Positions 50,146-60,008 are shown, numbered from the stretch's first letter. The stretch is 64,000 nt of DNA from Streptomyces sp. 150FB (GCF_000818195.1 NZ_JTHL01000002.1:39323-103322); one strand, 5' to 3'. The notes: generated from the sequence alone by a model not told the origin. Program-made: numbers and translations.

Positions 50146-51780
50146 ATGGATCGGCGCCTGATCCAGACTGCGGTTTTCGGGAGTTCGGACTCGGACGAGC
50201 CCGCTGTGTGCCCGGAGACCGTGGAGGAACTGCAGGCTTTCCGGCGAACGCACGAGAACGACAGCATCTGGTGCGGCACCAAATTCGAGGGCGGCTGCGG
50301 GCGGCGGCTGACCACCCGTCTGTGCATCGACAAGATTTGCCACTTCGCGCATTACGCTTCCGACGGATCGGGCGAGCGTTGTGGCCGCAAAACGAAGGGA
50401 AAAGACAGTGCCAACCACTTGTTCGCCAAGACTCACTTGGCGGCATGGCTGCACACACAGGGCCTGACTGCCGAGTTCAGCTACCCCGAACCCCTGGGCT
50501 CGGCCGTGCTGGTACACCTGGAGGACAGACGAATCCTCCTGGCCCACCTGGACCGTAACCGGCCTGTCAGCTGGGACGAAGGCTCCTGGGAGGTCATCCT
50601 CGGGCCCGGTGTACGGATAGCTCCGGACATCCTGGAGCGGCGCGGCTACGTGCAGCGCATCCGCTTCGAGGACCGGCCCGGCGGTGGCCGCATCATGCGG
50701 CTGGGCACGGAACTCCCGGGGCTTGGCACCACTTGGGACGGCCTGGAAGACGTCGAGCTGACATCACAGGGCCTGAACACCTCGACCAGGCCCAACGCCC
50801 TCCGCGCGCCCATGCCTGAGCCGATGGAACACGCTGAGCCGGGCGGCTGCTCGATCGTCAGCGTCGCGCCTACCCAGCCGCCGCCGGCGAGTACCGCCCG
50901 GCAGGAAGACCCTGTCAAACGAGCGCTGATGCGTCTCGACCGCGCTCTGCGAGACCAGCCGGACCATCTGTACAGCGCGGTGAGAGCAATCCAGCGGCTC
51001 CTGGAGGAAGAGAAGGCCCCGGAGAACATCGCCCGACTGCGCCTGGGACTCAACCGCGGTCAGCCCCAGCTCGAGAAGCGGGCTCACTACCGCCAAGAGG
51101 TCCTGGCGCGGTTGCGGGAACAGCCGACCTCCCTCCTCCTCGCCGAGGCCACTCAGCTGATGAGGGATCTCGACGTGACGGCCGAACAACGGGAGACGGT
51201 GCGTGCCGCGTGGGTCCGGCACCACAAGGAGCAGGACGCAGCACGCCGTGAGCAGGCCAGACTGCGCGTTGCACGCGAGGCGCAGCAGGAACAGGAGCGG
51301 CGCGCACGCACGGAACAGCAGCGGGCAGAACAACGTGAGCAGAACGAGGCCGCACGGCGCGCGTGGATGGAGCAGGCGCTGGCCGAGGAACGTGAACGGG
51401 AGGAGACCGCAGAGCGCCAAGCGCAGCGGGAGCGCGCCGAGAAGCTCGACTACCTGGCACCGTTTCTCCTCGGGGCGCTGAAGAAAGCGGCCCGTGAAAA
51501 GCGGGTCACTACCTGGGGTGAGATCCAGGACAAGACCGGGCAGCGTGAGCTGGGCCGCCTCGCCCACCAGGACAAACTGGCAATCCTGGAGACCGTGGAG
51601 AAGAAGACCCTCTCCGACGGTCCGCTGTGGTCAGCCGTCCTGGCCGCCACCGGCAGCGACGATGCGCTGCGCCTGCACCGGGACCTGTTACGACGCCTGC
51701 AGCGCCCCGCGGCGGACGACGACACCGGCCTCCTCGCCCAGATCAATACGGATTGCGCCCAGTTGAGCCGTCATTGGTAG
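50146..51780 (+). CDS. CoiA-like zinc-motif protein with long coiled coil
   Basis: A 544-residue protein. Its N-terminal 130 residues have WCGTKFEGGCGRRL, ICHFAHY and SANHLFAKTHLAAWL, the CoiA-type zinc region and the E/S-x-x-H-x-x-x-K helix. A clear nuclease core is not seen; residues 110-190 contain RILLAHLDRNR and a VILGPGVRIAPDIL segment instead. Residues about 350-450 are a strong Arg/Glu/Gln coiled coil. A C-terminal helical domain (LDYLAPFLLGALKKAA) closes it. A GGAAGGAG ribosome site precedes the ATG. Confidence 0.7.
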   Translation: MDRRLIQTAVFGSSDSDEPAVCPETVEELQAFRRTHENDSIWCGTKFEGGCGRRLTTRLCIDKICHFAHYASDGSGERCGRKTKGKDSANHLFAKTHLAAWLHTQGLTAEFSYPEPLGSAVLVHLEDRRILLAHLDRNRPVSWDEGSWEVILGPGVRIAPDILERRGYVQRIRFEDRPGGGRIMRLGTELPGLGTTWDGLEDVELTSQGLNTSTRPNALRAPMPEPMEHAEPGGCSIVSVAPTQPPPASTARQEDPVKRALMRLDRALRDQPDHLYSAVRAIQRLLEEEKAPENIARLRLGLNRGQPQLEKRAHYRQEVLARLREQPTSLLLAEATQLMRDLDVTAEQRETVRAAWVRHHKEQDAARREQARLRVAREAQQEQERRARTEQQRAEQREQNEAARRAWMEQALAEEREREETAERQAQRERAEKLDYLAPFLLGALKKAAREKRVTTWGEIQDKTGQRELGRLAHQDKLAILETVEKKTLSDGPLWSAVLAATGSDDALRLHRDLLRRLQRPAADDDTGLLAQINTDCAQLSRHW

Positions 51781-52165
51781 GGGCAGGCGGTCGAGGGGCG
51801 GCGGCCGTCCCGATCCCGGCGGCCTGCTGCTCGGCCCGCAGCAGCACATCGACGCGGTCGATCGCGTCGCCAGGGATCACTTCCAGGGCCCACTTTCGGA
51901 TCAGTCGGCCGACCATGTTCGGCGGCGCGGCGTCGATCTCCGCCTCGAACTCCGCACGCAGTTCGTCCGGCAGAGCGGTCCGCACGTCCTTGACGGTGAG
52001 CGGGACAACGAACCATTCACCATGCACCGCCACGGTCACTGGCCCCGGCACCGTACGGGGCCTGGACTGGCGGTCGAGTTCGGCGAAGGCCTCGTTCTGA
52101 GCCTGGAGCCGCCGGACGGTGGCTTCTTCCTCAGGGTCCGGCTCGTGCAAGGTCGGCTCAGCCAT
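51743..52165 (-). CDS. Hypothetical protein
   Basis: A 140-residue acidic protein converging on the CoiA-like gene with a 38-bp overlap of coding ends. The core has VTVAVHGEWFVVPLTVKDVRTALPDELRAEFEAEIDAAPP and a helical tail. It looks like a folded alpha/beta domain. The pattern is close to small proteins that accompany toxins, but no family is certain. Confidence 0.65.
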   Translation of the reverse strand: MAEPTLHEPDPEEEATVRRLQAQNEAFAELDRQSRPRTVPGPVTVAVHGEWFVVPLTVKDVRTALPDELRAEFEAEIDAAPPNMVGRLIRKWALEVIPGDAIDRVDVLLRAEQQAAGIGTAAAPRPPAPTNDGSTGRNPY

Positions 52166-52362
52166 TGGTGCTTACTTCTTCTTCGGCGTGAAGCAACGCT
52201 ACCGACACCACATCAGGACCGTCCGGTTTCACCCTGGTTCGTCAGTAGTGATATGGAAAGACCCGCTTCGGGGGGTCCCCGATCGCGGGCACCGGAAGGA
52301 ATCACTCGACGGATACAGAAAGACATAAGGTGATCACTTTAAGCGACACCCGGGGAGGGGTC

Positions 52363-52993
52363 ATGTCGAAGACGTGGCGCGAGGAGTACCGGACCAACCA
52401 GGCCGCGAAGCGGGCGGATCGAGTTGGAGCAATGGGAGCAGGAGAAGCGGTGGCGCGAGGAGGACCGGGCCGCGAGGCAACAGGCCGTTGCGGACAACAC
52501 CCTTGCCCTGGCCTCGCACAATGAGCACCTGAGAACAGCCACCGGTGTCTCGTACCTGACCCTTGTCTGCCATGAGGACACGTGGACCTTCATGGCCGCC
52601 CGCGCCTTCGGCCAGTGGAAACCCGTCTGGACGCAGAGCACCAGGCCGTCATCGATCTTGGAAATGCTCTACGCCCCGGAGCGGCAGGAATCAACGCGTT
52701 TCACTTCGGACCCGAATCTGCCGCCAGGACGGATTAAGAAGCTCGGCACCGTCTCGGACCGCGCCGGACTGCAACAGGTACTCCTCTCCGGTCTCAACCT
52801 CACCCAGCTCCTGGGCGCGCTGCATGAGGGGACGAAGGAGAACGACACAGCGACTTCTGCTCGTTGCAGTCGGCTCTACAGCAAGCTGGTCGAGTTCGTG
52901 GAACTGGTCAACCCGGACGCCGAGGCTGGCCAAACGACGGGCGTCACGTTCCGTATCGACGACAGCGTCGACGCCACGCACGTGAGCCGCTAG
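52363..52993 (+). pseudogene. Hypothetical protein with a probable frameshift
   Basis: An ATG behind GGGGAGGGG opens MSKTWREEYRTNQAAKR. Near 52412 the sensible protein continues in another frame (RIELEQWEQEKRWREEDRAAR...), reaching 52993. Removing one G from the GGG at about 52411-52413 joins them. The rest has a beta-like segment (VSYLTLVCHEDTWTFMAARAF) and a helical end. If it is a sequencing error the gene is intact at about 209 residues; otherwise the TTG at 52424 could serve as start. Confidence 0.55.
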
Positions 52994-53422
52994 ACCTGTC
53001 GCGGCTGACGGCCGAAGGGGCGGCCGGCCGAGGAAACCTTCAGTCCCTGGCTTCCTGTGACGCACCCCTGAGACCGAACAGAGCTCAACGCGGTCCTGGC
53101 GTACGCCGGATCGCGCGTTGACTGTCAAGGTCGCCACGCAGGGGCGTCGTTCCTGATCACCCGGGGTGGTGCGCCGCGCGGCACTTAACTGGCAGGGGTG
53201 GATCGCGTGCAAACTCGTTGCGCCGTGTGATTAGAGTCACGTGACCGTCGGAGAGTGCAGGTCACACCCTGCGTAACGAACGGAAGATCACATTCCGCGA
53301 AGATATCGTGCCGCAGAGTTAACTAATCGGGGTCTCGGGATCGGTGTAGGAGGTGAGCGCCTTTGCTCGCCCGGCCGCAATACGCGGCTGGGGTTCGGAT
53401 GGAAAAACGCGAAGGAGGGTCC
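52994..53422. other. 429-bp intergenic region upstream of the sigma cassette
   Basis: No convincing gene. It contains a TTGACTGTCAA palindrome (53118-53128) and GTCACGTGAC (53236-53245). Several GATCAC/GTCAC words lie between 53150 and 53300. It probably holds the promoter of the sigma-factor genes. Confidence 0.5.
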
Positions 53423-53575
53423 GTGGGGCAACACAGGGCCTGGTACGTACTGGCACGAGTCGGTACCTACCAGTTGACGATCACCCCGCAGGCTCGCGCG
53501 GAGTCCCGCTCCGCTGTGCGCACCACACCACCGTGTTACTCGCCGCCGGCTCCGATCAAGGGGGTGTGGCAGTGA
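53423..53575 (+). CDS. 50-residue small protein coupled to the sigma factor
   Basis: A GTG four bases after AAGGAGGG opens a 50-codon frame (QHRAWYVLARVGTYQLTITP...) whose stop overlaps the sigma-factor start (GTGA). The strong ribosome site and the overlap support translation, as a leader or small regulator. Confidence 0.5.
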   Translation: MGQHRAWYVLARVGTYQLTITPQARAESRSAVRTTPPCYSPPAPIKGVWQ

Positions 53576-54156
53576 ACGATTACACCGGGTCCCCCGAACG
53601 GGAACGCGACATGGCGCAGTCAGCTCTGGACGAGGAGTTCACCCTCTTCTTCGCGAAGCACAAGACCAGCTTCCTGAAGATCACCGCGAGCAAGCTCCGC
53701 AACCTCCATGACGCCGATGAGGCGCTCATGGAGGCCGCCGCCCAGATGCACAACAAGTGGCGCCGCATCAAGGCCCATCCCAACCCCGTCGCTCTCGCGT
53801 ACAAGATCCTCGGTACGGCGACGACCGACTTCTACCGGCGCCGCGCTCGCCTCGCCGAGCGTGAAGTCTCCGTGCCCGGCACGGTGTACACGACGTATGC
53901 CGACAAGCCCAGCGTCGACGACCTGATGGAGATGCGCGGTTACGAAGGACTCGAGCGGGCTCTGGCCAGCCTCGGAGAACGCGCGCCTCTCCAGGCGGAA
54001 TGCGTCCGGCTGCGCTTCCTCGCCGACAAGGACAATTCTGAAATCGCCGCCTACCTCACCATCACGGAAGGTGCAGCCAAAACGAACATTTCCCTCGGAA
54101 TCAAGAAACTGCAAGCTCTCATGGATCTCCCCGGCCCGGGGAAAGGGGATTCCTGA
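53572..54156 (+). CDS. Sigma-70 family (ECF-like) RNA polymerase sigma factor
   Basis: A 194-residue protein. Region 2 reads EEFTLFFAKHKTSFLKITASKLRNLHDADEALMEAAAQMHNKW; region 4 reads LERALASLGERAPLQAECVRLRFLADKDNSEIAAYLTITEGAAKTNISLGIKKL. The region 2 sequence departs from the usual DDVxQExF form. The stop overlaps the next gene by one base (TGATG). Such a factor would direct transcription of a small regulon, possibly its own cassette. Confidence 0.85.
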   Translation: MNDYTGSPERERDMAQSALDEEFTLFFAKHKTSFLKITASKLRNLHDADEALMEAAAQMHNKWRRIKAHPNPVALAYKILGTATTDFYRRRARLAEREVSVPGTVYTTYADKPSVDDLMEMRGYEGLERALASLGERAPLQAECVRLRFLADKDNSEIAAYLTITEGAAKTNISLGIKKLQALMDLPGPGKGDS

Positions 54157-54884
54157 TGCTCGAAGAAACTCTGCGCGCCGAAGCGCAGGTACTGCACGAC
54201 ATGCTCGGCACCCACGACACAGCCGACTTCATGCGCCGCCTGGCTGTCCGTATCACCCAGGACACCGCCGGCGCCCCCAGAGAAAACCACGGCGACGACG
54301 GCGTGGCAGCCCTCGAGCCGGAGAACGCCACCACGGTCACAAGCCCGACACCGCCGCCCCCCTCATTCACCCCACAGCCCCACCGCTCCACCCGCCCGCA
54401 TTTCCGCAAGCGCCTACGCAGACGCCCCACGCCCATCGTGACCCCCGACCCCGCCGTTCACCCCTCAAGGGTCCTCGCCCACGTCCGCGGCCTGTGCGAC
54501 ACCGTGCTGCGCTCCGACGACGTCGACACCCTGGTCACGTTCGACATCGACTACGACGAAACGGGGGCGAGGACCTTCGCGTGCCTCCTCTACACCATCG
54601 ACCGCCTCGACAGCGCCCTGTACTGGTGGCGGTTCGCAGCCGGAGCCGGAGACCCACTGGCCGCCCATCTGCTCGCCGCCTACCACGCGGCTGTCGGCTC
54701 CGTCGCCGACGCCCGCGCATGGCGCGCCAACGCCCGCATCCTCGGCTACACCGAGCAGCACCTGCCGCGCCCCGTACGTACGAACCCCCGCGTAGCCCAG
54801 GGCGTCGCCCAAGAGGCTCTGTGCGGCGCGGAACTACGCACATTCATGGTCGACGACCATCCGGAAGCGCTCGTCCTCCACTGA
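54156..54884 (+). CDS. Sigma-associated hypothetical protein with helical repeats
   Basis: A 242-residue protein starting at the ATG that overlaps the sigma stop. An N-terminal helix (AEAQVLHDMLGTHDTADFMRRLAVRI) and a Pro-rich linker lead to a helical half (ARTFACLLYTIDRLDSALYWWRFAAGAGDPLAAHLLAAYHAAVG) resembling one or two Sel1/TPR repeats. No membrane segment. Coupling suggests an anti-sigma or sensor role; this is inferred. Confidence 0.7.
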   Translation: MLEETLRAEAQVLHDMLGTHDTADFMRRLAVRITQDTAGAPRENHGDDGVAALEPENATTVTSPTPPPPSFTPQPHRSTRPHFRKRLRRRPTPIVTPDPAVHPSRVLAHVRGLCDTVLRSDDVDTLVTFDIDYDETGARTFACLLYTIDRLDSALYWWRFAAGAGDPLAAHLLAAYHAAVGSVADARAWRANARILGYTEQHLPRPVRTNPRVAQGVAQEALCGAELRTFMVDDHPEALVLH

Positions 54885-54896
54885 GCCTTCCAGCGA

Positions 54897-54940
54897 AGTG
54901 AAGGCGTCGTCGTACCCACTGATTCGACGACGGCTTCACT
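54897..54940 (+). terminator. Terminator after the sigma cassette
   Basis: A 16-bp stem with one G-G mismatch (54897-54912 with 54925-54940) has a 12-base loop, 12 bases after the stop. Confidence 0.75.
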
Positions 54941-55027
54941 TCACCCGCGCATGAGACCTTCTCTCTTTTCCAACAGATGAGCCCCCGGGCCCACTCCGCC
55001 ATGCCCGCACACCCGAAGGAGCACGTC

Positions 55028-55198
55028 GTGAGCGCCGCGCCCGCCCCGCTTCCGGACACTCGGCCACGGCCTCGACTGCGGCGATGGATCGCGGCCCGAC
55101 GCCGTACCGCGGCCGCGCATCTCTTCCGCGGCCTCTGCTATGGCACCGGCACCGGTGTCGTCAGCCTCGCCGTCTTCTGGATCAAGCAGCACATCTGA
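55028..55198 (+). CDS. Small membrane protein
   Basis: A 56-residue protein from the GTG at 55028 (AAGGAG seven bases upstream). An Arg-rich first half is followed by one hydrophobic helix (LCYGTGTGVVSLAVFWIKQHI). Probably a single-pass membrane peptide. Confidence 0.5.
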   Translation: MSAAPAPLPDTRPRPRLRRWIAARRRTAAAHLFRGLCYGTGTGVVSLAVFWIKQHI

Positions 55199-55447
55199 CC
55201 ACCACGCCTGAAGGCGCCCGGAGGGACTTCTCGAGAACGCCGTGATCGACGACGCCGCAGTCCCCGCCGGTCCGCCGCCGTCGCCCGGCGCCGGGGGCAT
55301 GTGAAGATCCGGCCACGCGGTTACTTTGCGTCAGATTTCGGTAACTGAAGCGGATGTGTGGGTGGTTCGGGATACACAAAGGGGCTGGGCTTGGATGTCC
55401 GCCGTAAGGGGCCGGGTGCGAGCGGCCGGTTCATACAGGGGTTGGGG

Positions 55448-55660
55448 ATGTTGTTCACCATCAATGTGGCGGTACTGCTGGCCTTCATCGTCTTCGTGCG
55501 TCTGCGCCGCCGTACGGAGGCCAGGAGCCGGTTCGACGAGAAGCTGACGGTCGTCATCGTCCTGGCGCTGGGGGTGGTCATCGCCCCGACCTCGTTCGGA
55601 CAGGGGCTCCTGGACTTCCTGGGCCAGCTCATCCAGGGGATCTCGCAAGCCGCCTGGTAA
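55448..55660 (+). CDS. Small two-helix membrane protein
   Basis: A 70-residue protein from the ATG at 55448 (a GTG at 55358 is in frame). Helices are MLFTINVAVLLAFIVFVRL and VVIVLALGVVIAPTSFGQGLLDFL with a basic loop between. It resembles small holin- or pilin-like membrane proteins. A terminator follows. Confidence 0.6.
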   Translation: MLFTINVAVLLAFIVFVRLRRRTEARSRFDEKLTVVIVLALGVVIAPTSFGQGLLDFLGQLIQGISQAAW

Positions 55661-55686
55661 AACCCCGTCACCACCGGGATGTCGAT

Positions 55687-55722
55687 CGTTCGGGGCGGCG
55701 CCGGAAGTCGCCGCCCCGAACG
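55687..55722 (+). terminator. Terminator
   Basis: A 14-bp perfect stem (55687-55700 with 55709-55722) has an 8-base loop, 26 bases after the small membrane gene. Confidence 0.8.
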
Positions 55723-55769
55723 TGATCACCGACCGCTCCAGCGGCCACGCCGCAGGCCCAGGGAATGGT

Positions 55770-56035
55770 TCAGGAGAGCGGGGAGGGCTTCCGGGGCGGT
55801 GGAAGGCGGCGGAGGATCTCCCACAGAGGCCAGCTCCCGGCCGCCCATTCGGCCAGCACGTGCCGGTCGACCAGGTGCAGGCGCTGCGATTCCGCGTACG
55901 GCGGGCACTCACTGCTGAACCGGCCGTTCGTCACGAGGACGATGACGTCCCCGCTGTGGATCTGACGGCCCGTGCCGTTGATGACGTGCAGGTCTGGTGT
56001 GCCGACCGCGAACCCGGGCGCGGGCGATCCCCGCA
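55770..56035 (-). pseudogene. Mrr-like restriction endonuclease C-terminal fragment
   Basis: A frame with no start encodes the end of a restriction-endonuclease-like protein: GDVIVLVTNGRFSSE, then QRLHLVDRHVLAEWAAGSWPLWEILRRL. This is the familiar final strand and helix of Mrr-type proteins. It begins at an 11-bp tandem duplication shared with the stop of the upstream membrane protein gene, so the front was lost in a rearrangement. Confidence 0.7.
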
Positions 56036-56058
56036 GTGGTTGATCAGTGGTTGATCAG
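56034..56058. repeat. 11-bp tandem duplication at a gene junction
   Basis: CAGTGGTTGAT is present twice in direct succession, followed by CAG. The first copy lies at the start of the endonuclease remnant and the second at the end of the membrane protein gene, marking the break point. Confidence 0.8.
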
Positions 56059-57468
56059 CGAGTCGAAGGCGGCACGTACATTGGCCGTGGACGCTTTGAC
56101 CTGCACATCCGACGAAGGACCGAGGTCACTGGTGAGATAGGTGGTGTACTTCAGGACCTCGGGGCAGCTCGTACCGCTGATCTGCACCTTGCGACTGGCC
56201 ACGAGTTTCCCTGTCCGCAGCTCGTAGACCTTCACCGGGATCGCGATCTTGTGGAACGTGATGTCCTGAATGCCGCCGACCACGTGGCTGTTCACGTAGG
56301 GGCACGTCTGGACAGAGGTGCCGTCCTCCTCCTCGTCCGCGCAGACCACCAGCACGGCCTTGGCGGCATCGGTGGTCCGCCAGTTGGCGGGGAGCTTGCC
56401 CGTGAACTCGTCGTTGCCGTAAAACAACGCGCGGTTGGTTCCCTTGCGATAGGGCGCCGCGCCGCTGTACTTCGCCGGTGTGGAGCAGTAGTCGGGCTGC
56501 ATGTCCGTGGAACCGTCGAGCAGGCTGCGCACGTTGGCCAGCTCGATGGTCAGCGTCGCCTTCTTGGCCCCGCTCCGGGCCTTGGCCGTACGCTGGTCAT
56601 CGGGGTACTGGGTGAGCAACTGGTCATAGCGCTCACGTGCCTTCTTCCAGGCCTTGTCGGCCATGAGGGCGTCGCCACATCCGAGGAGCGCCGCAGGCGC
56701 GACCCGCGCGGCGGTGCCGGCGGACCGGTCCAGTGCGTTCCGGGTCGGCTTTCGCTCGCGGAGCCAGTCGGTGACCGCGACGGTGCCGCAGGGGTTCTTG
56801 GTCGGCAGACCGCCGAGGAATCCGTTCAGCGTCGCGTCGACCGTCTTGTCCTGGCCCGGTTCGGCGCGGACCGACGCGAGCGTGCCGAAGCCCGCCTTCA
56901 ACGCGCTGGTGTCACCGGTCAGTCCGGTGGCCAGCCGCTCCGTGGCCGTCCTCAGGCGCTCGCACGCCCTCACGGCCTTGTCGCCACGGGCTGTCAGCGG
57001 GGCGTCGGCCACCCGGTCGCCCAGCCACACCCGGCCCTGTTCGTCCAACACCTGTGCGCAGTCGCCGCGTTCGCGTGCAGCGTCGACGCTGCCGTGGATC
57101 CTGGAGGCGTCATAGCGAAGGAGCCCCACGGCGAGCAGCACCGGAAGTGTGACGCAGAGCGCGACCACGCGGTGCCCTCGCACAGCGACCTGCCGAGCGC
57201 GCCCGCCCGCGAGGAACCACCCGTGCACGATGGCGGCCACCCACCAGATGAGCACGACGGCCTCGCACCACGGCTGGGCCACCGAGACGACGACGGAGAC
57301 GAGCACGACGGTGCCCATCACCGCGGCCACGGCGAACTTGCGGCGCCCCAGCATCAGGTAGCCCACACCGAGCAGGGACGCGTTGCCGAGGGCTACGGCC
57401 AGCGGATCATGCGCCGTGCCCCCGGGCGGGGCCGGATCGGGCGGGACGGTGTACATCGGATCATGCAT
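56044..57468 (-). CDS. Membrane-anchored protein with large extracytoplasmic domain
   Basis: A 474-residue protein (GGGGGAG ribosome site). The N-terminal 120 residues hold three or four hydrophobic helices (PLAVALGNASLLGVGYLML, FAVAAVMGTVVLVSVVVSV, AVVLIWWVAAIVHGWFLAG, VVALCVTLPVLLAVGLL). The other 350 residues are Cys-containing and soluble, with a tetratricopeptide-like stretch (AWKKARERYDQLLTQYPDDQRTAKA). The region ALFYGNDEFTGKLP and IAIPVKVYELRTGKLV recalls extracellular sensor domains in Streptomyces. Function unknown. Confidence 0.75.
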   Translation of the reverse strand: MHDPMYTVPPDPAPPGGTAHDPLAVALGNASLLGVGYLMLGRRKFAVAAVMGTVVLVSVVVSVAQPWCEAVVLIWWVAAIVHGWFLAGGRARQVAVRGHRVVALCVTLPVLLAVGLLRYDASRIHGSVDAARERGDCAQVLDEQGRVWLGDRVADAPLTARGDKAVRACERLRTATERLATGLTGDTSALKAGFGTLASVRAEPGQDKTVDATLNGFLGGLPTKNPCGTVAVTDWLRERKPTRNALDRSAGTAARVAPAALLGCGDALMADKAWKKARERYDQLLTQYPDDQRTAKARSGAKKATLTIELANVRSLLDGSTDMQPDYCSTPAKYSGAAPYRKGTNRALFYGNDEFTGKLPANWRTTDAAKAVLVVCADEEEDGTSVQTCPYVNSHVVGGIQDITFHKIAIPVKVYELRTGKLVASRKVQISGTSCPEVLKYTTYLTSDLGPSSDVQVKASTANVRAAFDSLINH

Positions 57469-57577
57469 CCTGGGCTCCCCCTGTCGCGGACGGCGTGGGC
57501 CGTCGCCCATCGTCCGGCCTCGCCCCCGGGACCGGTCCCGGGACGGCTTCGCCAGCACCGTCGCCGCCCACACCGAC

Positions 57578-59544
57578 ATGCCCCCGCGCCTCCAGCCCGC
57601 AGACCTGCGCCCCCTGATGGACAACGCTCCCGACCCGACTCTGTCCTCCACCTACCTGCTCGATCCGCGCTCCCAGGTCACCGACCTCACTGGCGTGAGT
57701 GACCTCGTCCACCGCATCGAACAGTGGTGCAAGAGCGCCCACCGCGTCGACGTCGCCGCCGTGACCGGCCTGGGCGGCACGGGCAAGTCCCGCCTCCTCA
57801 CCGAGGTGCTGCACCAGCTCACCAACAGCTCAGGCAATCAACGGTCGTGGACCGGTGGCTTCCTCGCCGAACACCCACACCACACCGACTACGAGATGCT
57901 CGCCACCGTCAGCTACCCACTGCTCCTGGCGGTCGACCTCGCAGAAACCCGCCTCCCCCAGATCCGCGATCTCATACGACGGATCCACCATCCGGGTCCT
58001 GCTCTTGGCCCGTGGACACGACACCTGGTGGCCGGCGCTGCGCCGCCACCTGCGCACCCGCAACGTCGGCCCGGCCGGGGACGCCTTCACCCTCACACCT
58101 GCCGACGCGCTGGAGAGCCACAGCCCGGAAGACATCTACGTAGAGGCCAAGGTCGCCTTCGCCCGCTGCATCAGGCTGCTCCAGCAAGCCGGACACGGCG
58201 ACAGCACCTGGCCGGACCGAGTCGTCGCCGACACACCGCGCCTCTACGGCGCCAGTATCAAGCACGCCCCCCCGGCAGCCGGTGATCTACCACCACATCG
58301 CCGCGCTCGCCGACGTCCTTGCCCACGCCAACCCCGAATTCGCGCTGAAGGACCACCCCATGGAGGTCCTGCTCGCGAACGAAGTGGAGTACGTACGGCG
58401 CGTAGCCGAAGCCCGCCTGCCCGAAGGCACCGCCGACGACAAGCTGCTCCGTACCCTGGTCGCCGCCCAGTTCCTCGCCGGCGCGCACACCGCGCGTGCC
58501 GGCCGCGCCGCCGTCCGGGCCGGCTTCGACGTCCATCACCGCGGCTACGGGATCACCGCCCCTCCCGACGCACGCCAACTGGCCGCGCTTGACGACGTTC
58601 TGACCGCCGCCTACCCGGCCACCGACGGGGCCCACTGGGGCGCCGTCGGCGAACCACTGGCCGCCGCCTGGCTCGCCGAAGTCGAGACCGACAACGGCGA
58701 GGAATTCATCGAAGCCTTCCTGCAGCACGACTCTCTCGCCATCGAGCAACGCCACCAGACCCTCAGCACCGTCGCCCGCACCGCCCAGGATCAGCCTGGC
58801 CTCGCCGCCGGTGCCCACCGGGCCGTCGCTGCGGACCCGGAACTCCTGCTGCCCCTCGCAGTCCAGAGCGTCATCGCCGAACTCGGCAGCGACCACGCCC
58901 GCCAGTGGCTCACCAGTCTTGAACATGCCGTCGCCGACCGGGCCGCAGACCCAGACTCCGCCCCTGACACCTACGAGTGGGCCAGCAGTTTCATCAACGA
59001 AGTCCAGGAGCGCACGATCCGCGACAGCGACGACCTGGAGGAACTGATCGGCGCGCCTCTCGCCCAGGAGGCCGACGCCCCGGATCCCCCCTCCGCTGAC
59101 TCGTCCTTTGTCCTGGTGAAACCGCAGGTCCACTGGCTCATCCGCCTTCTCGTTACGTTCCTCGGCGTCTGCCACCTGGGCCTGGTCGCGGCCGTCCCCT
59201 CAGCCGTTGCCCTGACCGCACCGGCTTCCGGGGACGACGGATGGGCTCTGTGGCTCTTCGTGCCAATGAACGTGGGGCTGCACCTGACCGTCGCGAGCAC
59301 CTTCGGCAGTCGCCAAGTCCGTACGCTCGCGTTCTCCTGGGTCGTGCCGCTCTTCACCATCGGACTGACGACCTTGAACGGTTTCGCACTCAATCGGCAC
59401 TGGCCCGCGGACTGGCCTCCACTCTGGCTCATGTGGCCGACCATCTTCGCCAGCGGCCTCACAGCCCTGACCTTCGCCTGCCGCCTCTGGTACGGCCAGC
59501 TTCAGGACACCCGGCAGACACCCGCCCCAGCAACTGCTCGCTGA
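57578..59544 (+). pseudogene. STAND-type NTPase with C-terminal membrane helices, two frameshifts
   Basis: Three frames together give about 655 residues. The first has a P-loop (AVTGLGGTGKSRLLTEVL); the second begins near 57978 (VLLLARGHDTWWPALRRHLR); the third begins near 58275 (PVIYHHIAALADVLAHANPEFAL) and ends at 59544. The second break falls in a run of seven C, a typical sequencing-error site. Helical repeats fill the middle. At least three membrane helices lie in the last 130 residues. The layout of NTPase, repeats and membrane effector resembles defence NTPases. Confidence 0.65.
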
Positions 59545-59990
59545 CCAGGCCTGCCCCGGCAGCCGCCGAACGGCAGCTCCGGGAACGACTCCAACCGGAA
59601 GCTCGTCGGCGGGAATCTGGGGCAGGTGTTCCAGGGTGTGGTGGCGGGACTTGACGACGGCCTGGTAGACCTCGGAGCGGGAGAGGATCTCATCGATGGC
59701 GGGGGAGCCGAGCCAGGACTGCAGGACGGCGGCGGGGCAGGGGTGGTGGGCGAGTCCGACGTCGCTCAGCAGCCGCAGCACACCGTCGTCTTCGTCCTCG
59801 GGAGTGGGGACGGACGCCGCCGTGTTCAGGAACCAGGCGGGACCTTGACCTCCTCGGCGACATGGGTGCTGTCCCGTTCTGGAAAGGCGGGCGGGTCGAG
59901 GCCGATAACCTGCATGACCCCGGCAGCGGAGACGCCGATCGCCTTCGATGCCGTCGCCTTTGAGCCCGTCGTGGCTTCGTGCCCGTGCAT
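59545..59990 (-). pseudogene. Broken hypothetical gene
   Basis: From an ATG at 59990, a protein-like frame (TGSKATASKAIGVSAAGVMQVIGLDPPAFPERDSTHVAEEVKVP) stops at 59826. It continues in another frame (FLNTAASVPTPEDEDDGVLRLLSDVGLAHHPC...LSRSEVYQAVVKSRHHTLEHL) up to the junction with the STAND-type gene. The frameshift near 59832 and the missing end make it inactive. Confidence 0.55.
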
Positions 59991-60008
59991 CTGCAGATTC
60001 GGATACTG

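Noticed and set aside
53236..53245. GTCACGTGAC as a chromosomal-type parS site
   Set aside because: It shares only the central bases with the parS consensus and lacks the flanking GTTT/AAAC.
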